Assembly (NCBI RefSeq): GCF_000466985.1
Contig: NZ_BATC01000001.1
Location: 1-64,000, forward strand
Length of the DNA stretch: 64,000 nt
DNA from: Brevundimonas abyssalis TAR-001
GTDB taxonomy: Bacteria; Pseudomonadota; Alphaproteobacteria; Caulobacterales; Caulobacteraceae
Direction of reading: 5' to 3'
Shown: positions 8,592 through 16,343 of the stretch, one piece after another
How positions within the stretch are numbered: the first letter of the stretch is position 1
How the letters are laid out: each line of letters begins with the position of its first letter
Notes under the pieces: generated by a model
What the model was told of the DNA's origin: nothing
Seen by the model: the letters and a program-made list of their open reading frames with translations, nothing else
Database searches by the model: none
Position numbers and translations under genes: made by a program

Positions 8592-10348
8592 CAGGCGTCC
8601 TCGTGAGCGGTCTGGGTGCTGGCGGCGCGAGGCCGGCCCTGGAAGGAATCGGCGGTGCGCGCCGGCGGCGGATTGGGAATGGTGACCGCGCCCTGCGAGG
8701 CGGAGGCCGCCAGAACGGCGTATTTGGCGAAGACCCCTGTCGGCGCCTCGCGGTCGGACGTCGTCGGCGCGCGCGCGCCCAGGTCGGCGTCCACATCGAT
8801 GCGGCGGTTGGTGACGTCGATGGTGACCCGGTCGCCGTCGCGGACCCGCGCGATGGGTCCGCCCACGGCGGCTTCCGGCGACACGTGCCCGGCCACGAAG
8901 CCGTAGGACGCGCCCGAGAACCGGCCGTCGGTGATCAGGGCCACGTTCTCGATCTTGCGGCCCTTCAGGGCGGCGGTGACCTGCAGCATCTCGCGCATGC
9001 CCGGGCCGCCGCGCGGTCCCTCGTGGCGGATGATGATCACGTCGCCCTCGCCCGCCGCGCCGGACTGGACCGCCTCAAAGGCGTCCTCCTCGCGATCAAA
9101 GACCTTGGCCGGTCCCTCGAAGCGATCGACCTTGTGGCCGGTCAGCTTGATGACCGCGCCCTCGGGGGCCAGGTCGCCGTAGATGACCGCATAGCTGCCG
9201 CGCGCCATGACCGGGCGGTCGAAGTCGGTGATGACCTTCTGGCCCGGGGCTTCCTCGGCCTCGGCGGCCTCCTCGAACAGCGAGCGGCCTGAGACGGTGG
9301 GCGCATCGGCGATCTTGCCCGCCCAGGCCAGCCGCTGGGCCACCAGACGGGTGCCGCCGGCCACGAACAGGTGGTGTGCCAGGAACTGCCCGCCCGGCTT
9401 CAGGTCGCAGATGACCGGGGTGGTCTCGCAGGCGAAGTGGCAGTCCTCGACCCCGAACGGCACGCCCGCCTCCGCCGCGATGGCGGTCAGGTGCAGCACC
9501 GCGTTGGTCGAGCCGCCCGAGGCCGACACCGCCACCGCCGCGTTCATCAGTGACCGGGGGGTGATGAACGCGCGGGCGCTGATCCCCTTGACGGTCAGCT
9601 CCACCGCCAGACGGCCGCAGCGCTCGCCCTGCTCGCCCTTGTCGGGATGAACCGCCGGCACATCATTGGCGCCCATGGGCGACAGGCCCATGACGCTCAG
9701 GGCCATGGCCATGGTGTTGGCGGTGAACTGGCCGCCACAGGCTCCGGCGCCGGGACAGGCCGCCACCTCGACCGCCTTCAGCCCGGCGTCATCCAGCGCA
9801 CCGGCGCCGTGGGCGCCGATGGCCTCGAAGATCTCCTGGACCGAGATTTCCTTCTGGCCGATCCGGCCCGGCATGATGGTGCCGCCGTAATAGACCAGGC
9901 CGGGGATATCCATCCGCGCCAGGGCCATGGCTGCGGCCGGGATGGTCTTGTCGCAGCCGACGATGCAGACGACCCCGTCCAGCTGATGGCCCTGCACCGC
10001 CAGCTCGATGGAGTCGGCGATCACCTCGCGGCTGATCAGGGACGCCTTCATGCCCGGCGTGCCCATGCTGATGCCGTCGGTGACGACGATGGTGTTGAAG
10101 TCCACCGGCCAGCCGCCCGCCTCGCGGATGCCCCGGCGCACATCGTCGGCCAGCCGGTCCAGATGCATGTTGCAGGGCGTCACCGACGACCACGTGTTGA
10201 CCACCGCGATCATCGGCCGCTCGAAATCGGCGTCGTCCATGCCTGCGGCCCGCAGATAGCTGCGCGCCGCCGCCCGGTTCGGGCCGCGCGTCACCGCCGC
10301 GCTACGGCGGTTGGGCGGGGACGAAGGTGAGGAAGAATTTTGCGTCAT
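8591..10348 (-). CDS. ilvD: Dihydroxy-acid dehydratase
   Basis: This iron-sulfur enzyme dehydrates dihydroxyisovalerate and dihydroxymethylvalerate to the 2-oxo acids. The conserved cysteine motifs are present: [21 protein letters not shown] and [17 protein letters not shown]. So is the C-terminal [18 protein letters not shown] use the ATG at 10348 (protein begins MTQNSS, 585 residues). An upstream TTG at 10375 would overlap the attenuator hairpin tail and adds no conserved sequence. This is the first structural gene of the operon, just behind the attenuator. Confidence 0.95.
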   Translation of the reverse strand: MTQNSSSPSSPPNRRSAAVTRGPNRAAARSYLRAAGMDDADFERPMIAVVNTWSSVTPCNMHLDRLADDVRRGIREAGGWPVDFNTIVVTDGISMGTPGMKASLISREVIADSIELAVQGHQLDGVVCIVGCDKTIPAAAMALARMDIPGLVYYGGTIMPGRIGQKEISVQEIFEAIGAHGAGALDDAGLKAVEVAACPGAGACGGQFTANTMAMALSVMGLSPMGANDVPAVHPDKGEQGERCGRLAVELTVKGISARAFITPRSLMNAAVAVSASGGSTNAVLHLTAIAAEAGVPFGVEDCHFACETTPVICDLKPGGQFLAHHLFVAGGTRLVAQRLAWAGKIADAPTVSGRSLFEEAAEAEEAPGQKVITDFDRPVMARGSYAVIYGDLAPEGAVIKLTGHKVDRFEGPAKVFDREEDAFEAVQSGAAGEGDVIIIRHEGPRGGPGMREMLQVTAALKGRKIENVALITDGRFSGASYGFVAGHVSPEAAVGGPIARVRDGDRVTIDVTNRRIDVDADLGARAPTTSDREAPTGVFAKYAVLAASASQGAVTIPNPPPARTADSFQGRPRAASTQTAHEDA

Positions 10349-10380
10349 CGGTTCCGGCTGATCCGGACCGCCCAAACACG

Positions 10381-10408
10381 AAAAACCCCGCTTCCGGTGG
10401 AAGCGGGG
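10381..10408 (-). terminator. Attenuator terminator ahead of ilvD
   Basis: On the minus strand a perfect 10-bp stem (10399-10408 with 10386-10395), closed by the three-base loop ACC, runs straight into five T (10385-10381). It lies 33 bases before the ilvD ATG and 28 bases after the leader-peptide stop. It would terminate transcripts before ilvD unless its 5-prime arm is sequestered. Confidence 0.88.
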
Positions 10409-10462
10409 CTGTGCGAGCGGTCCTGAGGTTTGAGTTCAGGTCGCGTGCAGCCCCGCACTTCC
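10386..10462 (-). promoter_or_regulatory. Mutually exclusive antiterminator/terminator fold
   Basis: Segment 2 (10462-10448, inside the leader-peptide codons) can pair with segment 3 (10411-10399) over 13 base pairs with a two-base bulge. Segment 3 is also the 5-prime arm of the terminator, whose other arm, segment 4 (10395-10386), is nearly a direct repeat of segment 2. Segment 2 starts exactly at the codon after the branched-chain run of the leader peptide. A ribosome reaching the stop codon would cover segment 2 and allow termination. One stalled early in the run would leave segment 2 free and allow read-through. Pairings were checked by hand only. Confidence 0.8.
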
Positions 10463-10585
10463 AAGAAGCACGAGCACCAGTACGGTAATCAGGATAAGGG
10501 TTTTCAGGCCGTCGACAGCCACATGCGGACGCACGGCGGCGATGGCCGTCCGGGTCTGTCCAGTGATGGGCGCGCGGTTGTTCAC
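10436..10585 (-). CDS. Branched-chain-codon-rich leader peptide of the ilv-leu operon
   Basis: This 49-codon reading frame begins with GTG, with AAGG eight bases upstream. Residues 29-41 read TLILITVLVLVLL, so 11 of 13 are Leu, Ile or Val, then the frame ends GSAGLHAT-stop just before the attenuator. Its position, codon content and overlap with the antiterminator fit a regulatory leader peptide like those of enteric ilv operons. The alternative is a genuine small membrane protein, since the same run could form one transmembrane helix. Both could be true. Confidence 0.75.
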   Translation of the reverse strand: MNNRAPITGQTRTAIAAVRPHVAVDGLKTLILITVLVLVLLGSAGLHAT

Positions 10586-10724
10586 GTCGTCAGCCTTGGT
10601 CTGCGATGACGGCAAGAGACATCAATTCCCTGTGCGGTGCAACAGGGCAAAGGCACAATTTTCCAATTAGCGAGCTTCAACCACCGTCTGTGGCATTTTT
10701 TCACCGCAGCCTTGAGGCGGGGCG
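10586..10724 (-). promoter_or_regulatory. Probable ilv promoter region with an inverted repeat
   Basis: This region separates the gluconolactonase gene from the ilv leader and must hold the operon promoter. I could not assign convincing -35 and -10 boxes. It is clearly more AT-rich than the flanking genes. It contains the inverted repeat CCCTGT-N8-ACAGGG (10628-10647), which could be an operator or a small 5-prime hairpin. Confidence 0.4.
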
Positions 10725-11777
10725 TCAGGCCGGTATCAGAGCCACTCGCGTCAGCCGATCATCCGCCGTCATGAACAGGCTCGCCCCTCCCGGGCCGAAG
10801 GCGCAGTTGGCAGTCGCCCGTCCCGTGTCGATGACGCCCAGCAGTTCCCCCTCAGGCGTCAGCACCAGCACGCCGCCCGGGCCGGTGGTGAAAATGCGCC
10901 CCCGGGCGTCCACCTTCAGCCCGTCCGGCAGGCCCGGCGCATCCGGCCCCATCAGCGGCGCGGCGTCGAAGAGCACGCGCGAGGCACGCGCCCCGCCGGC
11001 CTCGTCAAGCTCATAGGCCATCACCACGGGCCCCTCGGGATCGGACACGGCCACATAGAGCGTGCCGTGATCCGGCGACAGCGCGACGCCGTTGGGAAAG
11101 GTCAGGGCGTCGTCGACCAGCGTCACCGCGCCGTGCGGCGCCATCCGATAGAGGCCGTTGTGCGCGAGTTCCTTGACGGGGGACTCATTCATCCCCTCCA
11201 GCCCATAGGGCGGGTCGGTGAAATAGACCGCGCCGGACCGGTGGATCACCAGATCGTTGGGACTGTTGAAGCGCCGCCCCTCGAACCGGTCCACGACGAT
11301 GGTCTTCTCGCGCGTGGCCAGATCGACCCGCGACAGGGACCGGTTGCCATGATCGCACATCAGCAGCGTCCCGGCCGGCTCGATGACCAGACCGTTTGCG
11401 CCCGGTTCGCGCAGGTGCGAACCATCCTCGCCGTCGAAGCCGGAGGGCCGCATGAACTCCGACAACCCGCCCGTCTCCGACCAGCGCCAGATCACGTTCT
11501 GCGGCACGTCGGTGAACAGCAGATAGCCGCCCGCCTCCACCCAGACCGGCCCCTCGGCCCAGTCGAACCCCTCGGCCAGCACCTCCACCCGGGCGCCGGG
11601 CGCGATGATGGAATCCATCTCCGGCGACAGGCGATGCACGCCGCCCACGCTCTGGCGTTCCATGCTGGTCATCCGACCGCCTCCACATCCCATGATGCCC
11701 AAGGCGGCGGCCCCCGCCCCGCCCGCGAGAACGCCGCGCCGCCCGATCCTCGCGAGACCATCTCGCTGGCCGGTCAT
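10725..11777 (-). CDS. SMP-30/gluconolactonase-like exported lipoprotein
   Basis: This is a six-bladed propeller lactonase family protein, likely hydrolysing a sugar lactone such as gluconolactone. Family motifs are FDWAEGPVWV, SPNDLVIHRSGAVYFTDPPYG and FPNGVALSPD. The N-terminus has a twin-arginine pair (R13-R14 in IGRRGVLAGG) followed by a lipobox ending LGIMGC with C31. Tat export and lipid anchoring are therefore likely. The start ATG at 11777 overlaps the stop of the upstream oxidoreductase gene; an apparent N-terminal extension would only read that gene out of frame. Substrate identity is inferred from the neighbour. Confidence 0.82.
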   Translation of the reverse strand: MTGQRDGLARIGRRGVLAGGAGAAALGIMGCGGGRMTSMERQSVGGVHRLSPEMDSIIAPGARVEVLAEGFDWAEGPVWVEAGGYLLFTDVPQNVIWRWSETGGLSEFMRPSGFDGEDGSHLREPGANGLVIEPAGTLLMCDHGNRSLSRVDLATREKTIVVDRFEGRRFNSPNDLVIHRSGAVYFTDPPYGLEGMNESPVKELAHNGLYRMAPHGAVTLVDDALTFPNGVALSPDHGTLYVAVSDPEGPVVMAYELDEAGGARASRVLFDAAPLMGPDAPGLPDGLKVDARGRIFTTGPGGVLVLTPEGELLGVIDTGRATANCAFGPGGASLFMTADDRLTRVALIPA

Positions 11778-12874
11778 ATTGCCACCGGCCGGCGCTCGCG
11801 CGCGGCCTGATACATGCCGTCGATGATGCGCATATCCCGCAGGCCTTCCTCGCCCGGCACAATGGGCTCGGCGCCGGTGAGCACGCACTGCGACAGGTGA
11901 TCCAGCTGGCCGGAGAACTGGTTCAGGGGCAGGATCGGCGGCTCATGCTCGCGGGTGCGCCCCTCCAGATGGACGCGCATCCGGTGGCCGCCGTAACCCG
12001 TGGCCGGCTCCATATCCAGCCAGCCCGCCGCCCCCACGGCCCGCGACCGCCCGTGGTGGGAGCTGTAGGACGACACGCCGTCGGCCACGGCGCCGGACGG
12101 AAAGCGCAGCTGGAACAGCAGGGTGTCCTCCACCGCGCGGAAACGGGGGTCCGACCGATCGGTCTGTTCGAAAGCGGCGACCTCCACCGGCTCCTCGCCG
12201 CTCAGATAGCGGGCCGACTGCAGGCTGTAGATGCCGATGTCCATCATCGAGCCGCCGCCCGACAGGGCAGGGTCCAGCCGCCACTGGTTCGGATCGCCGA
12301 TATTGAACCCGTGCTGTGACGTCACCAGCCGCAGCGGCCCGAGTTCGCCCGCGGCCGTCATGCGCATGGCCTCTCGGTTGTGGCTCTCGAACCACGAGCG
12401 ATAACCGATCATCAGCTTCACGTTCGCCGCGTCGCAGGCCGCGATCATCTCGGCGGCCTCGCCGGCGTTCATGGCCATGGGCTTTTCGCACAGCACGTGC
12501 TTGCCCGCCGCCGCCGCCCGCAGGGTGTACTCATGATGCAGCGCCACCGGCAGGATCACATAGACGATGTCCACATCCGGATTGTCGCGAATGCGATCGA
12601 AGTTCGCATAGTCGTAGATGTTGCGCTCGGGCACGCCATATTCAGCCGCGATGCGCCGCGCCTTGGCCGGATCGCCGCTGACCAGCGCCGTCAGCCGCGA
12701 ATGCCGGCACTCGGCGAAGCGCGGCATGATGATGTTGGCGTATCCGCCCAGACCCACGATGGCGTAGCCCAGCTTGCGGGGCTCCTGACCGAGCGCACGG
12801 CCGCCCGCTATCAGACTGCCGGTCAGGGCCCCCGCCCCCGCGAGGACGGATCGACGGTTCGTGGGCAGGCTCAT
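11774..12874 (-). CDS. Tat-exported Gfo/Idh/MocA oxidoreductase (glucose-fructose oxidoreductase-like)
   Basis: This 366-residue protein has a Tat signal (NRRSVLAGAGALTGSLIAGG), a Rossmann motif VGLGGYANI near residue 40, and the catalytic CEKPMAMN motif at residues 129-136. Periplasmic export with a tightly bound nicotinamide cofactor is the hallmark of glucose-fructose oxidoreductase, which makes gluconolactone. The lactonase-like gene beside it, overlapping by four bases, supports such a pair. Other sugar or inositol dehydrogenase activities are possible. It starts 24 bases after the histidine kinase stop, so it probably shares its transcript. Confidence 0.82.
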   Translation of the reverse strand: MSLPTNRRSVLAGAGALTGSLIAGGRALGQEPRKLGYAIVGLGGYANIIMPRFAECRHSRLTALVSGDPAKARRIAAEYGVPERNIYDYANFDRIRDNPDVDIVYVILPVALHHEYTLRAAAAGKHVLCEKPMAMNAGEAAEMIAACDAANVKLMIGYRSWFESHNREAMRMTAAGELGPLRLVTSQHGFNIGDPNQWRLDPALSGGGSMMDIGIYSLQSARYLSGEEPVEVAAFEQTDRSDPRFRAVEDTLLFQLRFPSGAVADGVSSYSSHHGRSRAVGAAGWLDMEPATGYGGHRMRVHLEGRTREHEPPILPLNQFSGQLDHLSQCVLTGAEPIVPGEEGLRDMRIIDGMYQAARERRPVAI

Positions 12875-12898
12875 GGGCGTCTCCTCAAGTGTGGCAGG

Positions 12899-15514
12899 TC
12901 AGGCCGCATCAGCCTGGGCGTCATAGTCGGGCGACGTCACGGCGGTCATGGCCTCCACCAGGGCGCCGATCTGCAGGGGCTTGGCCACACAACGATCCAT
13001 GCCCGCGCCCAGATACTCCGCCACCTGATGTGTCATGACATTGGCGGTCAGGGCGATGATGGGCGTGCGCGCACGGCCCGTCATCGCCTCGGCCGCCCGG
13101 ATGGCGCGCGCGGCGCCGGGGCCGTCCATGCGGGGCATCTGCACGTCCATCAGGATCAGATCCCAGGGTTCTCGCCCCCACGCCTCCACCGCCTCCAGCC
13201 CGTCATCCACCACGGTCAGGTCCACCCCCAGTTGGTGCAGCAGGGTCTTGAGCACCAGCTGGTTGACGGTGTTGTCCTCGGCCGCCAACACCTTCAGCCC
13301 TCGCTCGGCGGTCAGAGGGGCGGGCGCGGGCGCCTCGCCGGCCGTCGTCACGGCCTCGCCGCGCGGCAAGGTCAGGCGCACGGTGAACACCGTTCCTTTG
13401 CTTTCCGCGCTCGACACCACGATCCCGCCGCCCATCAGCTCCGCCAGTTGGCGCGTGATGGCCAGGCCCAGCCCCGTGCCGCCATAGCGCCGGGTGGTGG
13501 AGGCGTCGGCCTGGACGAATTTGTCGAACAGACCCTTCAGGCACGGTTCTGGAATGCCGATGCCGGTGTCCGTCACCGTCAGGGTCAAGGCGTCGCCATC
13601 ACACGCTGCGGCCACCCGCACCTCGCCCTGTTCGGTGAACTTCAGGGCGTTGGAGATCAGATTGTACAGGATCTGGCGCACCCGCGTCGGATCACCCCGC
13701 CAGACCCCCAGGGCCTCGGGCGCCACCGTCAGATCAAACGACAGGCCCTTTTTGTTGGCCAGGGCGGTGAAGGTGGACCGGGCGCCCAGCAATAGCGCCT
13801 CCAGATCGAAGTCGGTCTCCTCAAGCTCCAGCTTGCCCGCCTCGATCTTGGACAGGTCGAGGATGTCGTTGAGGATGGCCAGCAGGCACTCTCCAGATTG
13901 TCGGATGACGCTCAGCCGCTCGGCTTGAATCGGCGACAGTTCGTCATGCGCCATGGCCTGGGTCATCCCCAGCACCCCGTTCAGGGGCGTCCTGATCTCG
14001 TGGCTCATGGTGGCCAGGAAGGCGGACTTGGCCTCGTTGGCGGCCTCGGCGTCCCTCTTGGCGTCGCGCAGATCCGCGGCCAGATCCTGAAGCTCGCGCG
14101 CCCGGCGGGCTACGACGGTGACATCCTCGGCCGTGATGATCCAGCCGCCCGAGGCAATGGGCAGGGCCTCGTCCCGGGTGACGCGCCCGCCGAACCCCTG
14201 ACGCTCGATGACGAAGGGCTCGGCGCTGCGCAGCCGGCCCAGCGCCGTCTCCACGTCCTCGGCCCGCCATTCGCCCAGTTCGGCCAGAGCCTTCAGGCAC
14301 GGCTCCACCGGCGCGCCCGGCCGTCTCAGAGCTTCCGGCGCAGCCGATCCGGCCCAGAAGCGCTCGTTGGAGGCCACGATGTTGAGATCAGAATCCACCA
14401 CCAGCAAACCGCTGGCCACCGCATCCAGCAGCGGCTGCCCCAGCCGCCGCACCAACTTCCGGTCCGCCGGTCTTGAAGGCGGCGGCGCGGCCCCCTTGGG
14501 CGGTGACGGCGGGATCAGCATGGGCGCCTCGGCCCGCGCCCGGTCGGTGGTCAGCTTGCGGGCCGCCCCGATCAGCACCGCGCCCGGATTGACCACGGCC
14601 CACACCGGCAGGCGCGCCACCACCCCGCTCAACCGGCCCTTGGCCTCGAAACGCTCGCGGAACCGGCTGGCGGCGATCTGGTCCTGCATCTCCACCATGG
14701 CGCGGCCGGTCAGGAACACGCCCTGATTGGCGCCGAGCGCCAGCGCCGACGCCCCCGCGAAATCCCCCAGCACCGCCAGATACCGGTCCAGCGCCTCGCG
14801 GCAGTGGGGATCGGCGCCCGTGCGCGCGTACAGCGCCACCTCCAGCGGATCCAGCGGCTCGTCAGGCCGCGCGCCGGGCGCCCGCGCCAGCGCCTCATGC
14901 ACATTGGCCAGTCCAGGCCAGGAGATCAGCCGTTCGTAGGACACCCGTCCGAACACCGCGCCCAGCCGGGCCAGCAATTCGAACTCCTCCGCATTGTCCG
15001 GGGCGAAGGCCAGGTGGCCCGCCTCGGTATCGATCACCCGGCAGCCGTCCGGCCCGATCTCCACGGCCGAGACACCCAGGCCGAAATCGGCGCTGACCAC
15101 CGCATAGCGTCCTTCAGCCAGTCCTCCCACCGGCGCGTCCGCCGCTCCGATGGCCAGGGTGTCCCCGGCCTCCAGCCACTGCAGCGACAAGGCCGCCGCC
15201 GCCGCGTCATTGATCAGCGACAGGGTCTCGAAACCGAAGGTCTCGCAAAGCTCGTGGCGTGTGAAGGACCAGCCCGACTGGGTCACGGTGATCCGCTCGT
15301 CGTTGACCGGGGCCGCGACGGCCAGGCCGAGGCGGGACGGCAGCGGACGGCCCAGGCCCAGCGCATAAGCGCTCATCAGGCTACAGAGGCTGTCGCCCAG
15401 CCGGACCGGAACCTCCCGATACTGGGACAGGCGCGGGCGATCGCCGGTCGCCTCCATCAAGGCGAACCGACAGGCTTCCGGGCCAACGAAGGCCAGCAGG
15501 GCGTGATTGTCCAA
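12899..15514 (-). CDS. Glucokinase-like domain fused to a hybrid histidine kinase
   Basis: This 871-residue protein has two unlike halves. Residues 1-325 align along their length with bacterial glucokinase. Sugar-contact residues are kept (N102, D103, E164 and H167 in EAGH, E194 in VSYER). The ATP-phosphate motif DVGGTN is replaced by FVGPEA, and the second phosphate loop and the adenosine motif are also altered. Residues 330-355 are a proline-rich linker and 355-470 a PAS-like domain. HisKA follows with H505 in SHEIRTPLN, then an HATPase (N622, DTGIGIP 649-655, GGTGLGL 678-684). A receiver domain is last, with D747 in its acidic pocket and D790 in LILMDVQMPRMDG as acceptor. No membrane segment is seen. 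The start is TTG with GGGGAG six bases upstream. I infer a cytoplasmic sugar sensor that has lost kinase chemistry. Confidence 0.9.
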   Translation of the reverse strand: MDNHALLAFVGPEACRFALMEATGDRPRLSQYREVPVRLGDSLCSLMSAYALGLGRPLPSRLGLAVAAPVNDERITVTQSGWSFTRHELCETFGFETLSLINDAAAAALSLQWLEAGDTLAIGAADAPVGGLAEGRYAVVSADFGLGVSAVEIGPDGCRVIDTEAGHLAFAPDNAEEFELLARLGAVFGRVSYERLISWPGLANVHEALARAPGARPDEPLDPLEVALYARTGADPHCREALDRYLAVLGDFAGASALALGANQGVFLTGRAMVEMQDQIAASRFRERFEAKGRLSGVVARLPVWAVVNPGAVLIGAARKLTTDRARAEAPMLIPPSPPKGAAPPPSRPADRKLVRRLGQPLLDAVASGLLVVDSDLNIVASNERFWAGSAAPEALRRPGAPVEPCLKALAELGEWRAEDVETALGRLRSAEPFVIERQGFGGRVTRDEALPIASGGWIITAEDVTVVARRARELQDLAADLRDAKRDAEAANEAKSAFLATMSHEIRTPLNGVLGMTQAMAHDELSPIQAERLSVIRQSGECLLAILNDILDLSKIEAGKLELEETDFDLEALLLGARSTFTALANKKGLSFDLTVAPEALGVWRGDPTRVRQILYNLISNALKFTEQGEVRVAAACDGDALTLTVTDTGIGIPEPCLKGLFDKFVQADASTTRRYGGTGLGLAITRQLAELMGGGIVVSSAESKGTVFTVRLTLPRGEAVTTAGEAPAPAPLTAERGLKVLAAEDNTVNQLVLKTLLHQLGVDLTVVDDGLEAVEAWGREPWDLILMDVQMPRMDGPGAARAIRAAEAMTGRARTPIIALTANVMTHQVAEYLGAGMDRCVAKPLQIGALVEAMTAVTSPDYDAQADAA

Positions 15515-15542
15515 GGCGCTCTCCCCAGTGCCTTTTCAGCAA

Positions 15543-15556
15543 TGAGAGCGCTAACA
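15543..15556. promoter_or_regulatory. LacI-type operator before the glucokinase-like histidine kinase
   Basis: Read on the minus strand the site is TGTTAGCGCTCTCA, matching 12 of 14 positions of the XylR box known from Caulobacter (TGTTAGCGCTACCA). It lies 29 bases upstream of the TTG start, where a repressor would block transcription. The 97-base gap to tetR holds nothing else recognised. Confidence 0.6.
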
Positions 15557-15611
15557 AGGTTAAGGAAAAGATTTCAGCGTTCGGCGAATTCCTCAGCGTC
15601 CGGATTTTCGC

Positions 15612-16223
15612 TCAGCAATCGCCATCGATGCAGTTCTGGAACAGAACGGCCAGCCGCTCGCACAGTTTGGCGGTGTCTTCTTCCGACAGGCCATAACCGC
15701 CGGCCATGTCGCGGCTCAGCGCCATGCCCATCAGGACCCCCAGCACCATCCGCGAGCGGACTTCCACGTCCTCGCCGCCCAGCCATTTGATGAACGGCGC
15801 ATAGAATCGCTCGTGCGTTGACTGGCGAATGATCTCCGCCGCCTTCTGCGACCCCATGGAGCGCAGCATGATGAGCAGGCCGTCCAGCTTGCAGTCATCC
15901 ATCTCGGACGGATCATAGACCAGCTCATAAGCCAGCTCGCGGCCGAAGTCGGTGCGGTCGCCCTCGAACCAGTCCTTCGCATCGCCGCAACTGCGCAGCA
16001 CCTCGGCGAACAGGTCCTCCTTGGAGCCGAAATAGCGGGACACCAGGGCCGCATCGACACCGGCCTCACGGCCGATGTCGCGCATGCCCACCTCGTCGTA
16101 TCCCTTATGGGAGAACAGTTCGCGGGCGGATTCCAGAATCCGCACCCGCGTGTTCGCGGCGTTTCTGGGTCTTGCGGAACAGTCGGTCAGAACCAATCTC
16201 CAGTCAGTCGGAACAAGCGTCAC
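15612..16223 (-). CDS. TetR-family transcriptional regulator
   Basis: The N-terminal helix-turn-helix is typical: RILESARELFSHKGYDEVGMRDIGREAGVDAALVSRYFGSKEDLF, split here into contiguous TetR helices (RILESARELFSHKGY, VGMRDIGREAGVD, LVSRYFGSKEDLF). The C-terminal ligand domain is unclassified. I place the start at GTG 16223 because longer versions run through the palindrome in the shared promoter; the exact start is uncertain. It is divergent from a tripartite RND pump and probably represses that pump and itself. Confidence 0.85.
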   Translation of the reverse strand: MTLVPTDWRLVLTDCSARPRNAANTRVRILESARELFSHKGYDEVGMRDIGREAGVDAALVSRYFGSKEDLFAEVLRSCGDAKDWFEGDRTDFGRELAYELVYDPSEMDDCKLDGLLIMLRSMGSQKAAEIIRQSTHERFYAPFIKWLGGEDVEVRSRMVLGVLMGMALSRDMAGGYGLSEEDTAKLCERLAVLFQNCIDGDC

Positions 16224-16233
16224 AGTTTTTGAA

Positions 16234-16249
16234 GTCAACGACTGTTGAC
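16234..16249. promoter_or_regulatory. Palindromic operator between tetR and the RND pump
   Basis: GTCAAC-GACT-GTTGAC is a perfect inverted repeat between the divergent genes. A further GTTGAC half-site lies at 16285-16290. The position between a TetR gene and its likely target operon makes it a good candidate TetR operator. Confidence 0.6.
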
Positions 16250-16343
16250 AAACATAGGCCATCGCGAGCAGTAAGTCATCAGACGTTGACTCGCGGCGAT
16301 CTCCCCATCGCATACGTGGTCCGTCCCGACAGGAGAAGACCCC

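Noticed and set aside
8591-10375. ilvD starting at TTG 10375
   Set aside because: The extra nine residues are not conserved and the start lies almost in the attenuator tail; ATG 10348 gives the family N-terminus.
10376-10600. Metabolite-binding riboswitch before ilvD
   Set aside because: No known riboswitch core was recognised, and the leader peptide with alternative pairing explains the region.
12899-15514. Two separate genes (glk and a histidine kinase) misjoined by an assembly error
   Set aside because: The frame is continuous across a proline-rich linker, with no stop, start or ribosome site at the junction; but a base error cannot be excluded given the quality of the window.
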